64,000 bases of DNA, taken from the NCBI RefSeq assembly GCF_021018805.1, contig NC_086248.1:28590922-28654921 (forward strand), read 5' to 3'. The notes below the pieces were generated by a model, which saw only the letters and a program-made list of their open reading frames with translations, did not search any database and was not told the origin of the DNA. This document shows positions 11,359 through 24,900 of the stretch, piece by piece (position 1 is the stretch's first letter; each line of letters opens with the position of its first letter). A program made the position numbers and the translations under genes. The DNA comes from Prinia subflava (lineage: Eukaryota; Chordata; Aves; Passeriformes; Cisticolidae).

Positions 11359-14300
11359 TATGAAATTGGAAAAAAACCCTGCAGCTGTGGTTGGCGCTGA
11401 ATTTGTTGAGTTATTATACTCTATGCAAATTAGAACTGACATGCAGGTTTTAAAGTGATTTTTATTATGGTCTGTTTTGTCATTTTATACTTGTTTGGGT
11501 ACATGAATGAAGGTTTCTATACATCCCACTGCATTTGGAAAAGGTTTATTCTAGTTTGCTTGCATTTTGAAATGAAAAAATACAATCTTGCACAAGCTGA
11601 TATTAATTACTCTCTGTACTAATCTTGGTTAACTGAAATAAGTATTATCATAATAACCATATTAGTGCTGAATGCAATGAAACGCTTCACCGCATTGCTA
11701 TTGTCTATGGAGTAAACACTGTAAGATGTGAAGGAACGTAACATCATCTATTTTTTATATGATGCCTAGGAGTGCACAACACAGGAATTAAAAAAACATT
11801 CTGGATAAGTATCTCATGTGATGATTTTGTAAGTAAAATGACAGTTAAATATGTATCAAGGGTGAGAATAAAGATGAACAAAAATTAAACCAAGGTAAAA
11901 TAAGTAAAATGATCTCACGATTGAGTTCAAAGGCCACATCATTTACACCTGATAACCTAATAATAAAGTTGATTTCCTACCAGCTGCAGTTAGATATCTA
12001 GAAAGCTTTACCAGTTCCCATGTGATTTCAGTTCCTAGTTTTACAGGAGTTAGCATGGGAATAAAGAAAATATTTGCTTGTAGTTTCTAGAATAAAGGCA
12101 ACATGCATTCCAATACATTCCTAAATTTTATCACTAGGAGGTATGCAAACTTCTGCATCATCACAAGGAACTGCTTTTTTTAAAAAAAAATAAACAGACA
12201 AATTTAAAACCCCTCAGTATATCTTTAGGGAAAGTCTTCCAAAGTACCTAACCACTGAATCCCAATCTGGTACATCACAGGTGTTCTGTGAGTAAAATAA
12301 GGATTTCATCATCTAGGACAGCCTATACAATATATTTCACAAAATCCAAAATTAGCTGCATTTTACCATATGTGTTTGATTTTTCTTGGTTTTCTAGCAT
12401 AGAGTATACTGGAAGTACGTAAACACAGTGCGAGATGGGAACTTGTAACTGCATTAATACAGAAGTTTTTGGAGTTGTGTTTAATCTTACTGGTATATGT
12501 ACATTCAGAAAATTTTGCCATGAGTGTTTAAATGAGAGTTTAGGGAAACAAAAAGAAAATATACTTCCTCATAAAAATAGAAGATTTTTTTTTCCATGCA
12601 CAAGTAAATAAACTTCATCTGATTCTATTTCCTAATATATTTTGCTATATTGCACCGTTCTTGTAATGTCTTACAGATTTTTTAATTGCATATATTGAAA
12701 TATCAAATGTTTTCAGAACTCTAGACTGAGTATTATTTCCATAGCTCTTACACTCCTGAGCACACTTACATTATTGTTAGGTTCACAGAAAATTGATTCC
12801 CAGTACAATACTCATCTAAAATATATTATCCATAACTTCCCTCTTGTGCACTCTGAAGGAATACATTGCTTATTGCCATAATGTAAAGTAGTTTTTAACT
12901 TTTCCTTTAAGAAATAAGAACAAATACAGAATCAATGATTTTGGTGTATCAAGCCTTTTTTTCCCATCATTTAAACAGCCACCATACATTTCCTGCTAAA
13001 ATTTTCTTCACTGAAATGTTCTCTTTCCCCATTTGAGACATTGTTCCTAACCCCGAACTTCAGGTGCTGTAGAACCAAAAAGGCCCTTAGATTTCTTTGG
13101 ATCAGCTTTGTTGGACTAAGGATGTACCTCAGACAGGCTTGTACAGCCTCACATTACACATTTAGGATCCGTAATTTTTCTGGAATGCATTCAACTTTTA
13201 CACATTGATCTATAAATTCGATCATGCTGTCATGAGATAGCAACATGCCTTATTCATAAGTCCGTTTTTCTTGAGTAACCTGGATTCATTCTAAAAAGAG
13301 AATAAAATATGAATTTCATACCACATGGGATTAATATGATTTCCCTTATATAAAGGAATATCCTCAAAATTTATGCCCTGGTAGGAAAACATCCTAGTAA
13401 AATAACTCTCTTTTATTAATATCATTATTAACTCGGACGAGAAAAAAGCTCTAGGACAGCAGCTCTGAAAGCATTTCTTGAGCTTTTACTTCATCACGTC
13501 GCTTTCTTGAATCTTCAAGGATTTATTCAGCCATAGTTGCCAAAAAATTTAATAGATTGTTTTTGAATAATTTATTTCAAAACTTAACCCTGATGGGCAT
13601 CTTTCTGGATAGTCAGCAGATCACCAACCTGTAAAACCTAATTTCTCATTCAAGTTGAATTTTAGATTATTTTTGATGAAGGAGAAGGAGCTAATGGTGA
13701 AAAAAAAGCTGTAAGATAATGCACTTGCCCAGGAAGTCTGAAAGAGAACATTCCCATTCTGGGTCATTTGCAATATAAGAGGGACTGAAACTACAATGTC
13801 CAAGAAAATTTTGTAAAAGCTGATTACTTTAATTCCTGGATAAATGTTCTCAAAACTAGGCTGTTGTTTTAAAAAAATATCTTCAACACAGATAGCAATG
13901 GCATTGCACCAGTGGTTTTGAGATTTTTTTCAAATTTTTGAAATTGTTTTGACTACAAAGTTTTGAGTTTTAATTTAGAGGCATCTTAATATGCTATGTG
14001 AGTTTAGAATATACTTTAGGATATACTAGACATATTGTATTCTTCCAAGGACTGTCCAAGCAGTTAAATGTGAAATATGCAAGTAGGCATTCAGCCCAGA
14101 CAGGACAGTGATGAGGGATGGAGTTTTAATTTCACAGTGACCTAGGCAGTTATATTTATTTTCTTGTGAAACAATATGCTAGTGGCTCTTGAGAATGTAA
14201 GTGGATTGGTAGAGTTTTAATGAGACTGAGGTAAAATAAATGTACTGAAGTTACAAACTAGGAACTTAGATGTTCTTTCAGATCTTGTCCTAGAACTGTC

Positions 14301-14519
14301 AGAACTGCACCAGTGTGAGATAGACCAAGGAAAACTTTTTCAATCACAAAGACTCACTATGAAAGAATACTGAAGTAGCAGTATTTACAATAGTCTGCAT
14401 GAATTTCTTAAATTATCATCTCTGAATAGATAGTAAGTGCCATTTTCACTTGTTATGATGTGTTAGAAAAATCAAGTTTTTTTATTTATTTGGAGTTTTA
14501 TTTGGTTTGGGGGCTCTTT

Positions 14520-14600
14520 TTTAGTATTTAATATTTTTATTTTTTATATTTAAATTTATATTTATTATATTTAAAAATTAATATTTTAATAATTACAGCT
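14520..14600. repeat. AT-rich low-complexity tract
   Basis: Almost pure A/T sequence made of TTTA and ATTT words. It is low-complexity DNA with no gene signal. Confidence 0.75.
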
Positions 14601-15970
14601 ATTCAGCTACTGTAATTTTACAGAATGCACTGAAAATTAGGTAAACATTAAATTTTAGCCTTATAGATACATTTTTCTCAGCAGTGTGTGAGACTTTAAA
14701 GTGCAAACAAAATGAAGAAATAGGAATTAAGTAAAATAGAAAGTCAGTTCCATTATATTTTAATTTTGATTTGGCTGAGTAAAATTGGACTAGAATTCAT
14801 ACCTTGCCCCAGAAGTACAATTTCATTCCTTGTGCTGAATGAAATGACTGCTGAGATAAGTTTCTATTACTGTAGCCATGGCAATTCCTGTTTCAATGAT
14901 CCAGCAAAATGGAATTCTCTCCTAAATACAAACTCCCTAGAGAAAATAAGCAATTAAACAACAAAAGAAGCAAAATAATGTTTATAGTGTCTATTATAAT
15001 TACATCTAAACTGTTTAGTTTGTTCTTCGATAACGTCCTTTGGTAACATTCTTTGATAACTTTCCTGTGAGGTGTGGAAAGCAGCATTACACACAGAATA
15101 AGTACCATAATGATCACTAGAAACAGTCAGGCTTGTAAGTGATGGTCATTATGGTCAAGTGATGGAAACCTGATGGGGTCATAAGAAGCAAGAATCTCAG
15201 GCATGAATGTGTCAGCATGTCTTTATGCCTTTATTAGCATCATCTTGGCATTACTAGATCTATCCTAGAAAGGTTGATATGATACATGACAATCCACATT
15301 TAACATGAAAAAAAGGAATTGATGATGAATTAGAAAAATTGACAGAAAGTTATTATTCTGCATAACCTGGTACAATAATGTAAGACCAAATCTTATCTCA
15401 CATGTAAGAAAAAATTCATTGGTTTTGGCAGGATTTCAGTCAGGGCACAATTGTGGTTTAAATTATAAAAAGTATTTAGCTGATAAAGTTGCCCACTCAT
15501 ATACCAAATACAGGTTTTTTTAGAACTGGAAACAGGTGTGTTTTTTTCACAAGCACAGAATCAACAGAGCTGTACAGTCATTGCACTCATCCATCTTCAA
15601 AATCCTACTGTTAAAAGTCAGAAAAAACCATAGCACAGCACTTGGGAAGAAAAATTACTGTCGTTTATAAAACATATCTAGTGGGTCTCTGTTGAAAGAA
15701 GTAGATGAGATACACTCAAACATGCACAGAATGTTTGTGTCATCAATGCATTCTTCTAATTAATAAATAATACTTTAAGAAATTGCACTTCTGCATCATT
15801 GGTGCTTTTCAGTCTTCAAATGTATTGAGTACAGTCGGAAATTATATTCTCCCTTAATATTTGTCAACTAAAGTCACAGAAAATACCCTAAGAAATCTTT
15901 AAATGTAATATTAGAAGTCTCATTTAACCTTATAAACACTTAAATTTACCATTTTTGCATTTTCTTACAG

Positions 15971-16073
15971 GAATTTTACAGTTGTTAATTCAAAAATCAT
16001 TGTTGTTACTATACGACCTGAGCCTAAAACTACAGATTCTTTCCTGGAGATAGAACTGGCCCACCTGTCTAAT
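15971..16073 (+). CDS. ADGRB3: ADGRB3 coding exon: GAIN domain before the GPS (103 nt)
   Basis: Starting with the last base of a split Arg codon, the exon encodes [19 protein letters not shown] and then [15 protein letters not shown], ending on a codon boundary. This is the GAIN subdomain B sequence directly before the GPS motif. NFT near its start is an N-glycosylation sequon. The final Asn forms a second sequon, NGT, with the first residues of the next exon, so that site exists only after splicing. Acceptor TTTCTTACAG and donor GTAAGTA are near consensus. Skipping this exon would shift the frame. Confidence 0.94.
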
Positions 16074-19000
16074 GTAAGTACAAGGGTCATTGATATGCTT
16101 TTACAAGAGTATTTGTCAGATCACATGAGAGAAAAGAAGTGGTGTTGTTTTAAATATCAGGTAATAAAATGCAGTTTAACGTCTAAAATTTAAGCCCAGG
16201 AACCTAACAGTCTTTGAAAGGAATGTGTACTTGTTTCATGCATGCATATAAACAAAACAAAAGTGATTGTTGTTTTGTGAATGTTGAGGGTTTTAGTTAA
16301 ACAGCAATTTCTAGTGAATAATTTCCATTAAATGCTTTCATGGTTACAATTAAAAATGTATTATTGTACTGACTACTTAACCTTTTGCTCACTGCACAGG
16401 TCATAGAGCTACAATAGTTCTTCAGGCCCATTCTTCCTTCCTTTCGTTATTTCACAGAAGCCAGTTTTTGCTTAACCCACTGTAGCAGACTGCAAAAATG
16501 CTCTGGTTCCAATTTGGCTTACAGTCCTCATAAATGCTTGAGATTTTTTGTGAGATCATTTAAATTCTATACTTTTCAGGCTTTAATCTCACATTAAAAA
16601 TGTTATAAATATGGAAAAAAAGGACTTTATTTCCAAATATATGAAAAACATAAAGGTTTTTTTTTTCTTTCTGTCTTTAGCAGTCTCCCAGCACTCACAG
16701 TGAGAATAAAATACATCTTCTGTGGAAATTTTTTGTCATATACAATATTGGGAAAATAATGTTGAGTAACAAACATGAGGGTAATTTATGTGAAGGCACA
16801 ATATATAAACTCTCTCTGTTTATGTTATAAAGAACTAGAGTTTGCTTTGAATAAAGTCGTAAAGAGTCAAAAGATATAGTTACTCAAGCTTTTGAAAACA
16901 GTATTGTTATGCAAGAATCTTTAAAGCTGTAATTTTGCAGTTAAAACAGTTACTCAAGTGGTCAGATAGATACAATTCAGCTAGAGAAGTTCCAGATATT
17001 TCAGTCAGTAGCAAAAGTAGTGAGTCTGGTTAAAAGTAAGAAAACTTTTTGAACTCTAGAGCTTTCAATAACATTTTACTCGAGGTTTGAAAAAACTATT
17101 TTGCCAGCAATGGTCATTATGACCTGCCATTCAGCTCCCAGAAAAATACCAATGCAAACAACATCTCAGTGAAAGTTTGGCAGGAAAAAAGGAACAGAGG
17201 AACATAAACTGAGCTGACACCTTACCTTTCAACAACATTAAAAGTGCATTGATGAAGAATTGGGTTGATCTGGGGTTTTATGGTTCTCTGTTTCAATTTA
17301 TTTATAAGATGGTTTAGGACATCTAGATTTCATTTTTTGTTATGTTTTATTTTCTTTCAAACCTCAATTACGTCATATATTAAGAGAAAATCTCAATCTT
17401 TAACATAGCTTTTGTTTCTATCAGGTATTTCACTAAAAATATTACAAAGTATTTGCTGAAATAAACACAAATTAATCCTATATATCAGGAAAAAAATCAA
17501 TCACCTTTAAAATAGAATACTTAGTACTTTGATTTTACTAAGATCATTATTCAGAAGAATTTATGGTAATTGTCAATGCTAGATTTTATAATCTATTACT
17601 TTAACAATGATTGGGGGGGCTATTACACAAATTGCAGAATATGACATTTATATTTTGAACCTGAAATTGCACTTGCAAAAGTAACAGGTAAGGTGGCACA
17701 TGGGCTAACAGGTAAGAAAAAAATTCTCATTAATTTGGTCAAATGCAAGAAAAGAAGTTTTAAAATTATGTAAGAAAATAATACTAGTAAGCCATGTATC
17801 AGCATTGAAAATATTTCTAGATCAAACATAAGCTAATAAAACAAGCACAACACAGCCAAGACTAGACTAATAAAAGGTTGAACTGCTAACCCCAGAAGAT
17901 GAAATTCTACAAAATTCTTAGAGAGGGCTTTCTTTTTCATCTTTTTTTTCTTTAATCTGTCCCTTTGATTAATTTATAGAGTAAGTTTTTGCTAAGTTTG
18001 AAAAACTTGGAAATTAAAGTTCATTGTTACAACAGATCAGATTAGAGATGCTGATTGTCACCTTGCTTTGGCAACCTTTCAGTAACAGAATATTAATTAA
18101 TATTTTGTGAGCTCGTGTCTTGACAATGCAAAAAGATAATAACCTTTCCAATACATATCAGATATTTTCTGGTTTTGTCCTATAATATAATCCAGAGAAG
18201 CATCAAGTGCTTGGATCAGATTTTCATACATACTACAATTACGTAGGATCTCAATCCACCTGAATATACAAGTTGGATTGGGAGATACAATGACAATATA
18301 TTGCTCTAGAAAATCTGTGAATACAAATCAGTTATGTATTTTAATATCTTTAAACATTTGGTCATTTGTGTTCAGGACTTAACCTTCATAAAGAAATAAG
18401 GCTGTAGATGCAAAGAAATTATATTTTGTAAAGTCAAGTATTCCTTTAGACTAAATCTACTTCTCTGCTATTATTTTGTCAGCTGAAAAAAAGGATTTAT
18501 TCTATTATAATATATTACCAAAGAATGAGATTTATGTACATACAGCAAGATAAAACCATTGTTAATATATCTTTAATACTTGAACATTATATATTGATGG
18601 CTCACAGATTAAAAATTGTGTCAATTGAATAGATCAATTACTAAAGAAAAAATATGTTACCTTTCATCTGATTCTTTTAATGTCTCAGTTAGATTTGTTT
18701 TTTCCAAACCTTTGTTCTTACAAATGCTCTTCATTTATTCAGAACAGTTTGTTTGCAATTTGATTTAATGATGTCATTTTAAGCATTTTGTAGAGCATGC
18801 CTAGTAGTACATAGGAGTATATCCACACATTTTTTCTTTCACCTCCTTATCTACTGACTAAATAAAGTAGAGAATATATTATGAAAAAGATGGGCAAATG
18901 GATCATTTAAAAAAGTTAATATGGCTAATTAAAATCAGGCTTTAAATAGGAATTTATTCAAAATTTATTACAATTTCTTAACTTTTTATCCAGTTTATTA

Positions 19001-19141
19001 ATAAAGCTGGAGGATTATCTTTTGGAGGAAGTGCAAATCACAACTTCATGTGCTGCTTGAAATATATTGCATGGTATTTGGATTTGTAGATAAATACAAA
19101 TATACCAGAGAGCTGACCAGAGTGGAATGTGCATTGCAATG

Positions 19142-19291
19142 CATCATCGCACAGCTGGTCAGAACACTGTGCTAATAACAAATAGCACCAAGGTTGTTGG
19201 TTCAATCCCCATATAGCCAGTCACTTAGGAGTTGGGTTTGATGACCCTTGTGCATCCCTTTTAATTCAGAATATTCTGTGATCTGTGATTT
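19142..19291 (+). mobile_element. tRNA-Ile-derived SINE with CR1-like tail (TguSINE1-like)
   Basis: Bases 19145-19220 resemble a tRNA-Ile gene. There is an A-box-like CACAGCTGGTCAGAAC, the anticodon-loop stretch TGCTAATAAC, a CACCAAGG variable-loop segment, and a B box GGTTCAATCCC at 19199-19209. About six extra bases follow the anticodon stem. The rest, TTGGGTTTGATGACCCTTGTG then CAGAATATTCTGTGAT, resembles the end of a CR1 LINE. A tRNA-Ile head joined to a CR1 tail is the known architecture of TguSINE1 in passerine birds, which is copied by CR1 machinery. This is a degraded copy, not a working tRNA gene. Confidence 0.75.
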
Positions 19292-19638
19292 AGAGAACAT
19301 GATATTTGGTCTTATAAACTGTGAACATGTAGAGGAATATGGTCACATTTTTTTCCAGTAGATTGATTAAAGGAACATCAAAGCAGTCTTTGAAAAAAAA
19401 AATAGCAACTCAAACAGAATCCTATTTGCTCTAGAGAGAACATGAACTCTCACCTTCTGACAGCACAGAAGTTTACTCCAGGGCCACTAGAATAACAAGC
19501 CAGCAGCAGCAGAGGACATGAAGCTTTCAATGCGACTGAAAACCCTGGCTACAAAACACAGTTGGCACTGTGCTGGTTGGTTGTCACAGTTGCCAATCAC
19601 ATCTCAAAAGTTCAGTTTTATATGCCAGACAGAGATAT

Positions 19639-19666
19639 ATACACATACACACTCACACACACATGC
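19639..19666. repeat. Short (CA)n microsatellite
   Basis: Interrupted ACACATACACACTCACACACACA run. No functional signal is attached to it. Confidence 0.7.
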
Positions 19667-21905
19667 CCAGTTTTGAGATATCCAAGTAATGTACTGTGCT
19701 GTATAAATCAATGCTACAGCAGTTGTAAATACTAATGAGCACAGAAGCTGCTTCCTAGGCTGCAGCTGAGTAATTAGCTGGTAAGAGCACTGCCCTCAAC
19801 GAGAGCTGTGCCTGTTGGAGGCAGCTCTACAACAGCAGTGCTGTATTGCCAAGAGGTACCCCAGAAAGGCTGTGAAAAAGGGAGCAACAGATTAAAGACA
19901 AAGAAGCAAATACAGAAGCAAGCTCTTTGTGGTCCCAGCAGTGCTTGAAGGGTATTTGATCAAGTATCAAAAGAGGAAGAAGTTCTGAAAGGGTGCTGTG
20001 CCCTTGCAAGCTGCCACTTCTGCTGGAACAAACCCTCCCACAAGACTTTCTTGTGGACCAGGAGTAATATTTATCCTGCTTCCCATGTTTCTGCCTAATC
20101 TCTCATCAGTGACTGCAAGAGCCAAACAAACTATTTTCATTTGAATGCATTTCAAAGAGAGCAAACTGTGATCTGACAGCAATTTTGTCGTGTCTCAGTT
20201 TTCTGCAAAGGTTTTTAATTCCCCTCTATTTTGTAGATTTTTTTATAATAGACACTTTTTTCTGAAAGTGTTTTTGTATTCATTTTATTTGCACTGTGGG
20301 AATAGCAAGCATAAACTGTATGATGTCCACTGCTGGGAAAGACAAATCTTAGATCTGAGAGATGCAAAGCCTTATTATGATGCAGCTATAGAAGTACATT
20401 TTTAATATGCATACAGCTGTATCAGATTTTAAGTAAAACTTCTTTACCTAGCCTTACTATACAAATTAATATTCTTTATAAAATTACATTTTAAAGAAAA
20501 TTTAATTCTTCACTGATATTCTTTTGTTCCTGATTCTTATCCTTTTATCTCTTAGTCCATCAATGTATCTGAAAGTTACCTGCTCTCCAAATCTCAATTG
20601 GCCTATTATCCACTGCTTTGTCCTGTGCCCTATTCCCCTTCCTCTTCTTTATATTATAAATACTTCAGGAGATGGAGCATCCTTTATTTATGTTTGTACA
20701 GTGCTATGTAAATATAAAGTGCCATAAGTATATGTTGGTTTTAAATATTTATACTCTACCCATAAAATTCAATGCAGTCAGCAAAATACTGAAGCAGAGG
20801 TTCAAAAATTCCCTAAATGCCTCTCTGAAAAGCATCTGAAGAAGGACCTTTTTATCTTTCACAAAGAGATAGATGGAATAATTTAAATATTTAATAGATT
20901 TTTATTTTACAGGTTGCCATTTTTTCTATAAATAAATCATTTTTGAGAATAAAATATTAAAGTGTGCTTTGTTTATATAAAAGTACCTTTATATCTACTG
21001 CATCTACTGTTCACTAGCACTGACACAAAAATAGTGAACTCTACCTATTTCTTCAAATCACTTATGATTTTTAAAAAATATATATTTATTCTATATCTTA
21101 TGTAATTTTTTATCTGGTTCTGACTCCTGGGAACATCTAATGCTTATGGTGAACAGGAATTAGTTTAGCAGTTTTAAGTACTTGTAAGTCAATCTGAGTG
21201 AATTTCAATTTTGTCTCTAAACTTCCTAGGCAACAAAATAAACATGAATAATTTTATAGATTCTTCAATTTCCCAAAAAGTTCTCCGTAGTTCAGTGATT
21301 TGTAATAAAATACTAGATTCCAACTCTGTTCTAAATCAAATCAGAAATCTTCCATGGATTTTGAAGAGACGGGAGCCAGTATTGTAAAGCTCAACCCAAA
21401 ACAAAAAAAATATTTTGAGCAAAAAATTCTGCTGATTTAGGACCTTATTGAAAAAAACCTTTGGACACTTTGGGCTTGTGAATCTGAAATCCCAACCTCA
21501 AGATGTTTTGCCCAACATATGCTTAAAATTTTTAAAGCCATTACTGATTTTAACATCCAAGTTCCTAAGGGGTGTTCTTCCTCTAAAAACACCAGAAATG
21601 TTTGGTCAAGTCTCTTAAAAGATTAACTCTTATCTCATATTTTACTTCCACTAAGATATACCAAATAGACAACTTTATGCTTTCCTTATCTAAGCGGAGA
21701 ATGTACATATAACTCTGCTCTGAGGTTCAAGTGCCTTCAAAATATCCTATAAGAAATAACTGTAAGCTTTTCCCATTTCAGTGTCATCAATTCATCAGAG
21801 TATGAGGATGATCTTGTAGGAGGAAACTCAGATAAGTTTTTAGTTCAAGCATGACAAATATTTTTGCATATGGGTAACTAATAGATCTGTTTGTTTTCTT
21901 CTTAG

Positions 21906-21949
21906 GGCACATTGAATCCCTACTGTGTGCTGTGGGATGATTCAAGAAT
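21906..21949 (+). CDS. ADGRB3: ADGRB3 coding exon: start of GPS motif (44 nt)
   Basis: A very short exon encoding GTLNPYCVLWDDSR plus two bases (AT) of the next codon. NPYCVLW carries the first conserved Cys and the Trp of the GPS motif, which in GAIN domains form the disulfide-bonded strands around the cleavage site. GT at its start completes the NGT glycosylation sequon begun in the previous exon. Acceptor TTCTTCTTAG and donor GTAAGTG are strong. The split codon begins AT, so the following residue would be Ile or Met, where I remember Thr in mammals; that depends on the next exon. The length is not a multiple of three, so skipping would cause a frameshift. Confidence 0.92.
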
Positions 21950-24900
21950 GTAAGTGACAGATGTTTGCTTCTATTGCTATAGCTCAAATGTAACAAAGTA
22001 CCTAACAATATTTAAATAGTTGGTCAGTAAATGGGTTGATACAAGGGCAGAGAAAGTGAATCTTTGACAGAGTGGAAGTATTGGATTCTCCAGTCACTTG
22101 ATTTCCTTTTTGCAGATATACTGAGATATTACAACATCTCACCAGAAAGAGACACCTCACATAGTAATTTTAATTTGCTTTTTCAAGATTAAAATGAGAA
22201 TGACTAAGAACTGTAGTTCCTTCATAGTAGTTGCTGGGCAACAAGCAAGTAGGTAAACCATAACTAAGGAAGACTTGCCATTTCTGTTACTGCAGGGAGA
22301 AATACAATTTTCAAGTGTGATTCCCACAGCAATCTTCATTTCAGTTAGTTCAAATTTTTATTTAAGTTTATTAAAATAATACCTGTATACTAAGCAGTGA
22401 AATCTTACCACTAGTCTTCTACACTTTTTTAGTGTTTCCCTTCTATAGCAAAAAAAGAAATTGTTGCTGTAAGAAAGCAAACTGGTAAAATCCAGTTGTG
22501 GTTTAAAATTGATCCCAAATTTGTGCAGTTGTAATTTGCTTCATTAATCTTTCACAGTAAATCTCCCATTAAAGTCAAGGTGAACTTTGCATCAATTCAG
22601 ATTAAGTGTTTCAAGAAGGAGCCCTATATGGTTGCTGTGTAATTTTTTTTAAATATGATGTTGTACTTCTTATCCAGGTATATTATATATGTCTTATAAT
22701 ACATATCTATAATGTTAGAAATTGCATGTTTTTTGTGATTTTGTGAGTGCTTTTATCCTTGAGCTTGGATTTACATCAGCATTGATGGCTGAGAAACAAC
22801 ATTATAGTGCAGAAATGTGAAACTTGGGACATGATACTAGAAATCTTTCCAAATACAAGTAGTACCATGGTCTGTGCCTCTGCAGAAGAATTAGAATACC
22901 ATTATATGCCAGTAACATCATAGTATTCGATTTCCATGAAATCTATGGAATAAAGTACATGGAAGACTTCATATTATGCATTATTAAGAGCATATAAAAT
23001 GCAAAACATTTGAAACATGTTCTTTGTTTTTTCTTCACGGTATTTTGCTTATATAGAAGTGGTACAGTGCTTTGTTTGTAACTTTTTGTATGGATTACTT
23101 TCAGTACTGTGTATTTAGAGCACTTGCTCTGATTTCACTCAGAATTCCAGTCCAGAATATCAAAGGCACATTTGAGTGTAATTAGACTACTAAAAAAACT
23201 CTAACACCATGCTGCATATTTAATAATGTGATTAAAAGATTTTATTCAGGTATTCGGGATGAGTGTGTGAGGAAGTCGCAAAAAAAGGCATTTTGTACTT
23301 CTCACTTGTTTTACATTTCTCTTAGTATATTTTATGGAGAGGTTCAGTGTTACGTCTAAGTACAGCATTCAATATGCTTCAGAATCTAGATTGAAAATTA
23401 AACTTTTGAACTATCTAAAAATTACATAATGTTTACATAAAATAGTCTGAGGTTTTTGAGGGAGAAACATGTGCTTTTGTGTTCTGAAAGAGATCTTTTC
23501 TAGGCATATTATTTAATAGTAGCTACTGAATATGTTAGAAAATGTGAAGACTGGGGGTGTTTTTGGAGATGTGTCCATTTTTAAGAGTGATATGAGCCCT
23601 GAAATATTCCCACTAAGATTTGATACTGCAAGGTCTGCATGGACACCACTGTCACTTGTTTTGCACATGTATGTGTGATATTTTTTGATAATGTGACATT
23701 TTCTCTTATCAGAATGTGCAATAGCAAGACCAAACTTGTAGTTTTTTTCATCTGTCCCTTTCGAGAATATCTCTACTGTTAGCTTATTCAAAATTTATTT
23801 TCTTAATTTTTTCTTATTTTGTTTCTCTTTGGACCATTTTATTTGTATTTGCATTTGGTCAGGAATATTTCAGAATTTGTACTCCGAAATTGTGAGTTTT
23901 AAATTCTGAAAGCTTTATAATGCTGAGTCAGTTTCTATCATTTATAAATCTAAACAAAAAATATGTAGAGGACTACACAATTGGTTAGGTGCTCATGAAT
24001 ATGTTGGGTTCTTGGTGGCTTGGTTTTCTTTTATTTTTCTACTTTATCTGCACCAGCAGGCAACTGGATTTGATGGATTAATAGCCTAATTCACATTGCA
24101 AATCCTACAGAACTGTGATGTACTCATGTCCTTCCAAACTGGATAATTTTTGCATAACCATGACTTGGCAAGTGTTTTGGAATAAACTCAACAAAAAGTT
24201 GTCTGCTTTAGTTGAGGATGCTTAACTAATCAATAGTCTCTAATGAGTCAGATGTTTTAAATTAAGTGGTTTTTAGATGAAAACTGTGTTTGCTTTTATC
24301 ATTGGTATCCAGCCAGCAGCAACCTCTAATGGGCTTTTACACCTTTTTAGCCACTTCTCTCACACCTTTATTTGCATTGGAAATTCACATTTGGTAAATG
24401 ATACCCCCTCCACTGATCTTGTCAGTTTAATACTTCTCCAGCAGCAAGAAAACTTTGTCTACCTGGATTTTGGACATGCTTGTCAGGAGATTGATCAATG
24501 ATTACAGTTCTCTGACTTCTATCCTTGAAGAAAGTTTTGTATCTCTGAGCTGTTTAATCTTACCAGATCATGAAACTTATTCTAGTGCCACTGGTATCTG
24601 TGACAATTTAGTCATCCTAACTTTGGTAAAAGCAGTTTTAATCCATTCTTTCTATGAGATTGATGATTCTTGCCTCTGATTATGTTTTATAAGGTTTCCT
24701 ATTTATCAAGCTGGCAGCTTTGTGCCTTTCTGTAGGCATCTAGTCAAATGTATGTACAATATCAAGACAGTGGGACTAAAGAACAAAATAATATGTTATG
24801 TATTAGGCTCAATCCAATAATAAAACATTTTATTTCAGTTTATTACCCCCAAATATAGAGCACATCTTTCTGTGGTGATGGAAACCAGGCTTTTTTTATA

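Larger units (their letters stand above)
10666..15970 (+). other. ADGRB3: ADGRB3 intron (5305 bp)
   Basis: Bounded by GTAAGAA and TTTCTTACAG. It holds a CR1 fragment at 10768-11358 and a strongly AT-rich tract near 14520-14600. The stretches 11360-14519 and 14601-15970 are AT-rich, with no gene or repeat that I can name. Confidence 0.88.
16074..21905 (+). other. ADGRB3: ADGRB3 intron (5832 bp)
   Basis: Bounded by donor GTAAGTA and acceptor TTTTCTTCTTAG. It contains the tRNA-derived SINE at 19142-19291 and a (CA)n tract near 19640. In 16074-19140 and 19670-21905 I see no repeat or gene I can name. A slightly GC-richer patch at 19740-19960 remains unassigned. Confidence 0.88.

Noticed and set aside
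19145..19220. Functional tRNA-Ile gene
   Set aside because: The acceptor stem is not paired, bases are inserted after the anticodon stem, and a CR1-like tail follows. It is a SINE head.
19748..19815. Second tRNA-like sequence (AATTAGCTGGTAAGAGCAC)
   Set aside because: It has an A-box-like word but no B box and no plausible cloverleaf. Too weak to list.
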